A DNA stretch of 64,000 nt from Bacteroidota bacterium (GTDB taxonomy: Bacteria > Bacteroidota > Bacteroidia > Chitinophagales > Chitinophagaceae): assembly GCA_016715505.1 (NCBI GenBank), contig JADJZY010000013.1, positions 49,842-113,841 of the forward strand, written 5' to 3'. The notes below the pieces were generated by a model, which was not told the origin of the DNA, ran no database searches, and saw nothing but the letters and a program-made list of their open reading frames with translations. How positions within the stretch are numbered: the first letter of the stretch is position 1; the number at the start of each line of letters is the position of its first letter. Below, one piece after another: positions 10,864-19,069 of this stretch. Position numbers and translations under genes: made by a program.

Positions 10864-11853
10864 ATGTCATTTCACATCCCTAAAGAAATTCGAATTGCCC
10901 TATTGGGTATCGCCGCCATATTAGCCTTCATTTTTGGGTATAATTATCTGAAAGGAAGTGGTGTATTTTCTTCGACCCGCCAAATATATGTCGAGTATGA
11001 CCACGTTCAGGGATTGACACCTGCAAGTTATGTACAGATGCAGGGCTTTAATGTGGGCTCCGTGAAGGATATCGCACTATCAAAGGTGCATCCAAGTAAA
11101 GTGCTGGTTACAATGAGTGTAGAAAAAAGTATCGCTATTCCTGAGGATTCGAAAGCGAGCATTGTATCCATGGATTTATTAGGAACAAAAGCCATTCAAT
11201 TGAGTCCGGGTAAGTCGACTAATCTAATCAAAGATAAGGAAACGATGATCGGTTCGGTTGAAGTTGGCATGATTGATCAATTAGGAGCTACTGCAACACC
11301 GGCTATTGAAACTGCCAAAAATACCATGGCCTCTTTGGATAAAACCATTCAACAAATTAATGAAATACTGGATGAAGAAACACAGCGGAACTTAAAATCT
11401 ACCGTCAGCAATCTGAATCAAACAATGATTTCATTTAATCAATTTGCCAATGAGTTAAATGGTCAACGTCAAAAAATTAGTTCCCTGATCGAGAACCTGA
11501 ATGCTTTTGCCACCAACCTGAATAAAAACAATAATACGATTACAAGGGTTTTACAAAATGCCGAAACCACAACCGGCAACCTGAGTAAGTTAGATTTAGA
11601 AAGTACCATCAACGAACTCAAGTCGACCTTAGAAGGCATGCAGACAACCTTAAATAAAATGAACAATGGAAATGGGAGTCTGGCCTTATTGATGAATGAT
11701 GATAAACTGTATAAAAATTTGAAGAACACTTTGGCTACCGCCAACAATCTGCTTTACGATATCAATGCCAGACCATCGCGATACATCAATGTGAACGTAT
11801 TTGGAAAAAACAAAAAAACGAATGTCCGCCGCAACCGGCACCGAATGCCAATG
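10864..11853 (+). CDS. MlaD-like MCE-domain protein
   Basis: Single-pass inner-membrane protein with an MCE domain, the lipid-binding ring component of Mla-type phospholipid transport. There is an N-terminal TM segment (IALLGIAAILAFIFGYNYL), then the MCE domain (residues about 38-125, GVFSSTRQIYVEYDHVQGL...SYVQMQGFNVGSVKDI), then a long helical/coiled-coil part rich in Asn, Thr and Leu (LKSTVSNLNQTMISFNQFAN). The family usually ends shortly after a motif like ARPSRYINVNVFGKNKK. Here the frame runs on into the OstA-like gene. Changing the seven-A run at 11812-11818 by one base in either direction creates a stop exactly at the ATG of the next gene (11851), so I place the end there. Confidence 0.8.
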
Positions 11854-13716
11854 ACTAAACCTGTTGTGAATGCACTGAAGTTGGCTTTTGTTTGTATAGG
11901 TATTCTTTTATGTCTATTCAAAACGGCAAAAGCACAAGTCCCTACCATCGACTCGGCCGGATTAAAACTCATTAAAATTAGCCATACGGATAGCATCCGA
12001 AAGTATGAAGGAAAACTTTACATGAGTTTTCTGGGAGCAGTAGTGATTGAACATGATGGCATTGTCATGAATTGCGATTCGGCGCATTTGTTTAGTGAAA
12101 AAAATTTCGTGGAGGCATTTGGGAATGTGCATTTACAAAAAGCCAACGGCTCAAGTGCCCATGCAGATTACATCAAGTATACAGGCAATAACAATACCGC
12201 CTTTATGCAAGGACAAGTGCAAATCATAGACGGGAACAATACCCTCAGCACTGAAGAACTCACCTACAATGTAAAAACCAAAATCGGGAAATACTTTAAA
12301 TGGGGGCAATTGACGAATGAAGAAACCCAGGTGAGCAGTGAAACCGGCACTTACAATGGATTTTCGCAGCAATCCTATTTTAAGAATAATGTGGTCATCA
12401 ACAATCCGGAATACAATATTGAATCGAAGGAATTAACCTACAATATGAAAACCAAATTGGTTCGTTTTTTGGATGAATCGACCATTATAACCGAAAAATC
12501 CACCATTTATACTTCGGGGGGCACCTACGATTCTAAAAATACCCAAGCCGTTTTTAATACCCGTACCACTGTTGAAAATGAAGACCAAATTTTAATTGGC
12601 AATCAGATTACTTACAACGACAAAAAAGGGTCTGGTAAGGCCAAAGGAGATGTGGTGATTATAGATACCAAAAATGACAGCAAAATAACCTGTCAACAAG
12701 CGGAGTACAATAAAATTACCGGACAAGGCAATGCATCAATTGACGTGAGAATCGAAAATGAAGGTGGACAGCAAATACTGACTTGCGAACAAACGCAATA
12801 CAATAAAAAAACCGGTTATGCCAAAGCCACCCAAAAAGTAGTATTGATTGATACTGCGCAAAAATCGAAACTCCTATGTGAAGTTCTTGAGTTGAATGAA
12901 TTCAGTAAATTTATGTTGGCCACGGTGAACCCCAAACTCATTACCAAAACAGATGAGGACAGTTTGTATCTCCGTGCGGATACCTTGATATCGATGCGCA
13001 TTAAGGATAGCAGTCAGATGAAATGGATTAAACTCAAATCAGCTGACTCCAAAGCGAAAGAGCAATACAGTTTTACCCTCTTGCATGTGGATTCCACCTA
13101 TGCACAATCGGATGAAGAGAAAGAAGAACCACGATGGATTATTTCTAATCATCACGTAAAACTCTTTGCGGATTCGATGCAAGCGGTTTGCGATTCATTG
13201 GTTTATTCACAATCCGATTCAATTTTCCGGATGTACAAATCGCCGGTGATGTGGAGTAAAAATCAGCAAGCCCATGCAGATACGGTTTGGATACATACCG
13301 TGAATAACGAACTCTCCGAATTAAACTTAAAAGCCAATGCCTTACTCGTTTCAGAAACAGGCTATAGCGGTTACTATGATCAGGTGAGTGGACAATACAT
13401 TGATGCATACTTTATAGCCAACGACATTCAGCGTGCCCATGTGGATGAGAATGCCGAAAGTTTATATTATGCCAAAGATGAAGATCAGCAATATATTGGT
13501 TTAAATAAGTCGGAAAGTGCCTCCTTAAATATTCTGTTCAAGGAAAAAGAAGTGAATCGGATAACCATGTATCAGAATCCGAAAGGCCTCTTTATTCCCG
13601 TTGATCAACTCACGGAGGCTCAAAAATTTTTAAAGAGCTATCAGCGATTTGATGCACGCCGGCCAAAGAGCAAAGCAGAAATTCTAACGGATACCCCCAC
13701 ATCCGACATCCGGTAG
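11851..13716 (+). CDS. OstA/LptA-like periplasmic protein
   Basis: About 620 residues starting MTKPVVNALKLAFVCIG with a clear signal peptide (VCIGILLCLFKTAKA|QVP). It carries several OstA-like jelly-roll repeats (MNCDSAHLFSEKNFVEAFGN, LTYNVKTKIGKYFKWG, GKAKGDVVIIDTKNDSKITC). Such proteins bridge LPS from the inner-membrane LptFGC to LptD, so it probably works with the LptD encoded at 7391-9977. In the sequence as given it is fused in frame to the MCE protein (one 950-residue ORF from 10864). A signal peptide in the middle of a protein would make no sense, so two separate genes with an ATGA-type overlap are much more likely. Confidence 0.8.
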   Translation: MTKPVVNALKLAFVCIGILLCLFKTAKAQVPTIDSAGLKLIKISHTDSIRKYEGKLYMSFLGAVVIEHDGIVMNCDSAHLFSEKNFVEAFGNVHLQKANGSSAHADYIKYTGNNNTAFMQGQVQIIDGNNTLSTEELTYNVKTKIGKYFKWGQLTNEETQVSSETGTYNGFSQQSYFKNNVVINNPEYNIESKELTYNMKTKLVRFLDESTIITEKSTIYTSGGTYDSKNTQAVFNTRTTVENEDQILIGNQITYNDKKGSGKAKGDVVIIDTKNDSKITCQQAEYNKITGQGNASIDVRIENEGGQQILTCEQTQYNKKTGYAKATQKVVLIDTAQKSKLLCEVLELNEFSKFMLATVNPKLITKTDEDSLYLRADTLISMRIKDSSQMKWIKLKSADSKAKEQYSFTLLHVDSTYAQSDEEKEEPRWIISNHHVKLFADSMQAVCDSLVYSQSDSIFRMYKSPVMWSKNQQAHADTVWIHTVNNELSELNLKANALLVSETGYSGYYDQVSGQYIDAYFIANDIQRAHVDENAESLYYAKDEDQQYIGLNKSESASLNILFKEKEVNRITMYQNPKGLFIPVDQLTEAQKFLKSYQRFDARRPKSKAEILTDTPTSDIR

Positions 13717-13908
13717 CAGGCATAAACTGGAGGGTCCCCGAAGTAAGGCATGCCCCAGCAGTTCGCTTCATGGGGGCCAAAAAGAACTTGTGCAACATTG
13801 ACTTCATCATAAAGGAGCAAGTATATTGATTGTTTCCTGACTAATTCCATACGCAAATTAGCGCAGCCCTTTTACGGAAGAATTGGTAAAATTTAATTTT
13901 TATCTTAT

Positions 13909-13916
13909 TATATTTG
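13909..13916 (+). promoter_or_regulatory. Putative promoter of the 2-oxoacid oxidoreductase operon
   Basis: TATATTTG matches the TAnnTTTG -7 box, with TTGG at 13883-13886 about 22 bases upstream as a possible -33 element, in an A+T-rich stretch. It overlaps the most upstream in-frame start (TTG at 13914), which argues that translation begins further downstream. Confidence 0.5.
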
Positions 13917-13937
13917 GTAACAAATAATTTGCAAATC

Positions 13938-15722
13938 TTGAAACCGACAGATATTAAAAATCCGGAGTACTTCCACAAAGTAGTGGATTGCCAGTATGCT
14001 TGTCCGGCGCATACACCGGTACCTGAATATATCCGACTCATTGCCCAAGAAAAATACACCGAAGCCTATATGATCAATTGGGATTCGAATGTGTTTCCGG
14101 GGGTATTAGGTCGTACCTGCGATCGCCCCTGCGAACCTGCCTGCAGACGAGGGCGGGTGGAAGAAGAACCTGTGGCTATTTGCCGCTTAAAACGGGTGGC
14201 CGCAGACAATAAAGGGGATGTAAAAAAACTCATGCCTCAGGGACCGTTTACCCCGAATGGAAAAAAGATTGCATTGATTGGCGCGGGGCCGGCATCTTTA
14301 ACGGTAGCCAGAGATTTAGCACCCTTGGGTTATGAGATTCATTTATTTGATGAGCAAAATCTGGGCGGTGGATTTATGCGTAGTCAGATTCCATCGTTTC
14401 GTTTACCTGAAACTGTATTAAATGAAGAGGTGAATTACATCCTGGACCTCGGCATACATACACACTTCAAACATTATGTATCGAGTTTGAAGGAATTGCT
14501 TGAACAACCTTATGATGCCATTTTTGTTGGAACCGGTGCACCAAGAGGGCGCGATTTAAAAATACCCGGGCGCGACGAAGGAGCGGCCAACATTCATATC
14601 GGTATCAATTGGTTGAGTAATGTGGCCTTCGAGCATACCCATACCATTGGCAAAAAAGTGATTGTATTGGGTGGTGGCAATACCGCCATGGATTGTTGCC
14701 GAACAGCCCGGCGATTAGGCGGCGAAGAAGTGAAGGTGGTGGTGCGAAGTCCATTTGCAGAAATGAAAGCTTCGCCTTGGGAAAAGGAAGATGCCATGCA
14801 TGAAGATATTCCGATTATTGACAATCATGTACCCGTTCGCTTTGTGGTAGAAGATGGAAAACTCAAGGGCATGGAGTTTGAAAAAGTGAAAGCCGTACTT
14901 GATGAAAAAGGTAAACGACAATTGGTTCCTACCGGAGAGGATTTGGTTTTCATAGAAGCGGATGATGTGTTGGTTGCGATTGGGCAGGAAAATAGTTTCC
15001 CCTGGATCGAACGCGAATTGGGCATGGCCTTTAACCAGTGGGATATGCCGGTGGTGGATGAAGTCACTTACCAATCGAGCATCGCAAAAATATTTTTTGG
15101 AGGAGATGCGGCCTTTGGACCCAAGAATGTCATTACCGCTGTTGCACAAGGACATCAGGCTGCGATTTCAATCGACTTATTTTGTCAGGATAAAAGTTTA
15201 TTAGAACGCCCCTCTCCTTTTGTGAATTTAGTGAGTATGAAAATGGGAATCCATGAATGGGCTTACGATAGTGAAGTTTGGACAGATACCCGATATGCGG
15301 TGCCACAAGCTGAAAAAACACAAACTTTAAAAGATCGAAAAAAAGAAGTGGAATTGGGTTATGATGGACTCACCGGTTATAAGGAAGCAGAACGTTGTTT
15401 GAATTGTGATGTGCAGACCATCTTTACCGAATCGAAATGTATAGAGTGTGATGCTTGTATGGATATATGTCCGACATCCTGTATCACTTTTACGGAGAAC
15501 AGAGAAGATGAAATGGACTTACGAAATATTTTGAAAGTACCTGCAACCAATTTAACCCAGGACTTATACGTATCAGATATATTACCGACCAAAAAAGTGA
15601 TGGTGAAAGATGAAAACGTATGCGTGCATTGTGGTTTATGCGCCGAACGTTGTCCGACCTCCGCATGGGATATGCAGAAATTTTTTTATAACACGACAAA
15701 AGCCGGAAAGACATGCCATTAG
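13938..15722 (+). CDS. GltD-like NAD(P)-dependent flavoprotein with 4Fe-4S clusters
   Basis: Iron-sulfur flavoprotein related to the small subunit of glutamate synthase. Order of parts: N-terminal Cys-rich 4Fe-4S domain (CQYACPAHTPVPEYI, then RTCDRPCEPACRRG); FAD Rossmann motif (KIALIGAGPASLTVARDLA); NAD(P) Rossmann motif (KVIVLGGGNTAMDCCRTARR); and a C-terminal two-cluster ferredoxin-like tail (CIECDACMDICPTSC, CVHCGLCAERCPTSAWDM). No ATG is available; in-frame TTG codons lie at 13914, 13929 and 13938, and I use the last because the first lies within the promoter box. It overlaps korA by 10 bases. The likely role is moving electrons between ferredoxin reduced by the 2-oxoacid oxidoreductase and NAD(P)H; direction and partner are inferred. 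Confidence 0.82.
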   Translation: MKPTDIKNPEYFHKVVDCQYACPAHTPVPEYIRLIAQEKYTEAYMINWDSNVFPGVLGRTCDRPCEPACRRGRVEEEPVAICRLKRVAADNKGDVKKLMPQGPFTPNGKKIALIGAGPASLTVARDLAPLGYEIHLFDEQNLGGGFMRSQIPSFRLPETVLNEEVNYILDLGIHTHFKHYVSSLKELLEQPYDAIFVGTGAPRGRDLKIPGRDEGAANIHIGINWLSNVAFEHTHTIGKKVIVLGGGNTAMDCCRTARRLGGEEVKVVVRSPFAEMKASPWEKEDAMHEDIPIIDNHVPVRFVVEDGKLKGMEFEKVKAVLDEKGKRQLVPTGEDLVFIEADDVLVAIGQENSFPWIERELGMAFNQWDMPVVDEVTYQSSIAKIFFGGDAAFGPKNVITAVAQGHQAAISIDLFCQDKSLLERPSPFVNLVSMKMGIHEWAYDSEVWTDTRYAVPQAEKTQTLKDRKKEVELGYDGLTGYKEAERCLNCDVQTIFTESKCIECDACMDICPTSCITFTENREDEMDLRNILKVPATNLTQDLYVSDILPTKKVMVKDENVCVHCGLCAERCPTSAWDMQKFFYNTTKAGKTCH

Positions 15723-17527
15723 ACACTAAACTGAATGATTTTGTAGTTCGATTTGCCAACGTAAACGGAACCGGTTCGGCCAGTGCAAATTTTTTATTTA
15801 CCAAGGCCATCTTTCGTATGGGCATTCCGGTAACACCTAAAAACATTTTCCCTTCGAATATACAAGGCTTACCAACCTGGTATGAAGTACGTGTGAGTGA
15901 AAAAGGGTATTTAGGCCGTCGGGAAGGAATTGATTTATTGGTTGCAGTAAACCCTCAGAGTTATGCGGCTGATGTGGCGAGCGTGCGAAGTGGAGGCTAT
16001 TTTTTATATGACTCTACCAAAAAACTAAATCCGGAACTGCTGCGGGAAGATATTCACTATATAGGCATTCCGCTGATGGAAATGTGCAACAAGGAATATA
16101 CCGATGCCAGACAGCGACAATTATTTAAAAACATTATTTACGTGGGTGCCTTGTCAGCATTACTGGATATAGAATTTGGCGTTTTTGAAGATCTGTTAGC
16201 CGAACAATTTAAAGGCAAGGAAAAATTGATTCCCTTAAATATTCGGGCTTTGCAAATGGGGATTGATTATGTACATCAGCACTTTAGCTATCCCCTTGAA
16301 TTGCGTGTAGAACGTCGCGATTTAATCAAGGATTCCATCATGATAGACGGCAACTCTGCGTGCGGTTTGGGCGCGGTTTATGCCGGTGCAACGGTGGTGG
16401 CCTGGTATCCGATTACGCCTTCTACTTCGGTGATTGAAGCCTTTACAGATTATGCTGCTCAATACCGGATGGATGAAAAAACAGGACAAAAAAAATATGC
16501 CGTGGTTCAGGCTGAAGATGAGCTGGCGGCCATTGGTATGGTGATCGGTGCCAACTGGAATGGTGCCCGATCTTTTACATCTACCAGCGGGCCGGGCCTA
16601 TCGCTCATGAATGAATTTTTGGGGCTGGCCTATTTCGCCGAAATTCCAGCGGTACTGATTGATGTACAAAGAGCAGGACCATCGACCGGTATGCCCACCC
16701 GTACCCAACAAAGTGATATTTTATTGGGGGCTTATGCCTCACATGGCGATACCAAACAGGTTTTATTATTTCCATCCACACCCAAAGAGTGTTTTGAAAT
16801 GACCGCAGATGCTTTTGATTTAGCAGAGCAGTTACAAACACCGGTAATTGTGATGACCGATTTGGATTTAGGGATGAACGACCATGTGTCGCCACCCTTT
16901 GAATGGGATGATCAACGCAAGTATCAACGAGGCAAAGTGTTAAGTGCAAAAGAATTGGATGAGATTGGGAAATTTGGACGCTACTTGGATGTGGATGGGG
17001 ATGGAATTCCTTATCGTACCATACCGGGCACCCACCCGACCAAAGGCTCTTATTTTACAAGAGGAACTTCACACGATGAGTATGCGGCTTATACCGAAAA
17101 TCCGGATGTGTATCGAAAAGGAATGGACCGCTTGTTGCTGAAATGGGAGAGCGCCAAAAAAATGGTTCCACAACCCCACTTTTATCAAAGCAGCCAACAA
17201 TCGTCCATTGGTATGATCTTTTTCGGGACATCCACTTATGCTGCCGAAGAAGCCATGGATTATATCAAGGAACAGGGCATTGTTGTAGACGCGATGCGTT
17301 TAAAAAGTTTTCCGTTTACCGAGCGAGTTGCCGAATTTATCACTCAACATGAACAAATCATTGTGATTGAGCAAAACAGAGATGCCCAACTCAAAACCTT
17401 GCTGATGACGGAATTGGGAACTTCGGCTTCCAAACTCGTTTCCGTACTAAAATATGATGGTTTCCCGATTACGGCAGATCATATCTTTCAATCTATTACA
17501 CAAAAACTAGCCATTGCTCAGGCATAA
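15713..17527 (+). CDS. korA: 2-oxoacid:ferredoxin oxidoreductase, fused gamma-alpha subunit
   Basis: 604 residues. The gamma domain occupies about residues 1-190 (FANVNGTGSASANFLFTKA, GYLGRREGIDLLVAVNPQSY) and the alpha pyrimidine-binding domain follows (IDGNSACGLGAVYAGATVV, WYPITPSTSVIEAF, VQAEDELAAIGMVIGANWNG, TSTSGPGLSLMNEFLGLAYF). This gamma-alpha fusion is the usual form of 2-oxoglutarate or pyruvate:ferredoxin oxidoreductase in Bacteroidota. Together with the beta subunit it decarboxylates a 2-oxoacid to acyl-CoA with reduction of ferredoxin. Substrate cannot be settled from sequence; 2-oxoglutarate is most likely. The frame is unbroken. The beta subunit gene begins 9 bases downstream. 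Confidence 0.9.
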   Translation: MPLDTKLNDFVVRFANVNGTGSASANFLFTKAIFRMGIPVTPKNIFPSNIQGLPTWYEVRVSEKGYLGRREGIDLLVAVNPQSYAADVASVRSGGYFLYDSTKKLNPELLREDIHYIGIPLMEMCNKEYTDARQRQLFKNIIYVGALSALLDIEFGVFEDLLAEQFKGKEKLIPLNIRALQMGIDYVHQHFSYPLELRVERRDLIKDSIMIDGNSACGLGAVYAGATVVAWYPITPSTSVIEAFTDYAAQYRMDEKTGQKKYAVVQAEDELAAIGMVIGANWNGARSFTSTSGPGLSLMNEFLGLAYFAEIPAVLIDVQRAGPSTGMPTRTQQSDILLGAYASHGDTKQVLLFPSTPKECFEMTADAFDLAEQLQTPVIVMTDLDLGMNDHVSPPFEWDDQRKYQRGKVLSAKELDEIGKFGRYLDVDGDGIPYRTIPGTHPTKGSYFTRGTSHDEYAAYTENPDVYRKGMDRLLLKWESAKKMVPQPHFYQSSQQSSIGMIFFGTSTYAAEEAMDYIKEQGIVVDAMRLKSFPFTERVAEFITQHEQIIVIEQNRDAQLKTLLMTELGTSASKLVSVLKYDGFPITADHIFQSITQKLAIAQA

Positions 17528-17536
17528 AATTATCCC

Positions 17537-18588
17537 ATGACTTACGTTAAGCCCAAATTTCGACATCCGGAATTACCGAAAAACAAACTTGGATACACTA
17601 TTGATTACTACGAAGGATCCTTATCTACTTTATGTGCAGGATGCGGCCATGACTCGATCAGTGCGTCGATTGTTCAGGCCTGTTATGAAATGAATATTGA
17701 ACCACATCGCTTGGCTAAACTTTCAGGCATAGGCTGTTCCTCCAAAACACCGGCCTACTTTTTAAACAATTCTCATGGCTTTAATTCTGTTCATGGACGA
17801 ATGCCATCGGTAGCGACAGGAGCCAATATGGCGAATCGGGATTTGATTTATTTTGGAGTTTCGGGAGATGGAGATACTGCATCCATTGGCATGGGGCAAT
17901 TTGTACATGCGATACGCCGTAACCTGAACATGATTTATATTGTGATGAATAATGGTTGTTATGGCTTAACCAAAGGACAAGATTCAGCAACTGCAGATGC
18001 GGGTTCGAAAAATAAATCCGGAAATATCAATCCGTTTGAATCGATTGATTTAGCGGGACTCTCCCTGGAATTGGGTGCAACTTATGTGGCGCAAAGTTTT
18101 TCAGGAGATAAAAATCAGTTGATTCCATTGATTAAAGCTGCCATGAAACATCCGGGTTTTGCATTAATTAATGTGATCTCCCCTGTGTGACCTTCAACAA
18201 CAATGTAGGTTCAACCAAATCGTATGATTATGTGCGTGAGCATGTGGAAGCCACCTCCACCATTGATTTTGTACCTGAAATGCAGGAAATACAAACCAGT
18301 TATGAAGAAGGAAGTTTAAATGAAATTCGCTTACATGATGGCAGTGCATTGTCATTACGCAAACTCAATACCAATTGGAATCCTTTCGACAAACAATCGG
18401 CCATGAACGCATTGATGCATGCGAAAAGTCAGGGTGAAATTTTAACCGGACTCATATACATGAATCAGGACAGTCATGATTTGCATGATATCGTACAAAC
18501 CGTGGAGCAACCTTTGAATCAATTGAAGGAAGAAGATTTGTGTCCGGGCCGGAAAGCGTTGATAGATATTAATGCAGATTTACGATAA
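17537..18588 (+). CDS. korB: 2-oxoacid:ferredoxin oxidoreductase, beta subunit (one frameshift)
   Basis: Thiamine diphosphate-binding beta subunit, about 350 residues after repair. Cluster and cofactor motifs are present: CAGCGHDSISASIVQ near residue 34, GVSGDGDTASIGMGQFVHA for ThDP/Mg, and NNGCYGLTKGQDSATA. The frame breaks at 18180-18184: four C where five restore the conserved family motif ISPCVTFN and continue into NNVGSTKSYDYVREHVE. The Cys in that motif is a conserved position of the family, so a one-base deletion error is by far the simplest reading. It completes the operon with the GltD-like protein and korA. Confidence 0.88.
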
Positions 18589-18596
18589 AGCATGAT

Positions 18597-18627
18597 TTTG
18601 CCATTGTCTAAAAATCAAAATGGCAAA
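18597..18627. terminator. Hairpin after the kor operon
   Basis: TTTGCCATT and AATGGCAAA form a perfect 9-bp stem around a 13-base loop just after the korB stop. There is no U tract immediately behind it on either strand, so it may be a transcript-end or processing hairpin rather than a standard intrinsic terminator. Confidence 0.4.
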
Positions 18628-18765
18628 CAAATCACTTTTTGTGAAATACAATGTGTGATAAGATTAAAAGCAGGCCTCATAGAAGAAAAGGTTTATTTAT
18701 GGGCTGTTGTTTAACGTGAAAGCAGCAGGTATCATTACAATCTGGCGTGAATTTCGTTTTTTTAA

Positions 18766-19056
18766 ATGCACAGCAATTTTTTACATCACTTCAATAAGCT
18801 TGCAGTTCATTTCTTGATTTTCACTTCTCATACCGTTACCAAATCTCGAAACAAACACATGAATCATCAAACTTCTACGGTATGGTCCCCTGTAACATTC
18901 GAAAAGCTTTGCTATCTCTCATTAACAGGGGCCTTACTGGCATCTTCAACTTTGGCGTCATCGTCCAATGGCTGTCCAGTAAGTAATGGGCTATCCCTTG
19001 AACGCTGCCTTAAATTTGAAGCGCCAGTGAAATACCCAGCAGCCCCTATTTACTAA
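18766..19056 (+). CDS. Doubtful small ORF (96 codons or 65 from the inner ATG)
   Basis: The 18589-19069 stretch lacks a convincing gene. This ORF is the only open frame of note. From the inner ATG at 18859 it would give about 65 residues with one possible hydrophobic segment (LCYLSLTGALLASSTLAS). No family is recognised, there is no clear start signal, and codon use looks unlike the neighbours. The last bases coincide with a sequence resembling the end of the small mobile element found elsewhere in this window (AGCCCCTATTTA at 19036-19047), so it may be decayed element sequence rather than a gene. Confidence 0.15.
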   Translation: MHSNFLHHFNKLAVHFLIFTSHTVTKSRNKHMNHQTSTVWSPVTFEKLCYLSLTGALLASSTLASSSNGCPVSNGLSLERCLKFEAPVKYPAAPIY

Positions 19057-19069
19057 ATCTACTACCCTT

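Noticed and set aside
13741..13775. Hairpin GCCCCA...TGGGGGC after the OstA-like gene as terminator or riboswitch
   Set aside because: Short stem with a bulge, no U tract and no known aptamer motifs.
17537..18588. Programmed frameshifting in korB
   Set aside because: The break is a plain C-run deletion with no slippery heptamer plus stem, and the same kind of break appears in about twenty unrelated genes.
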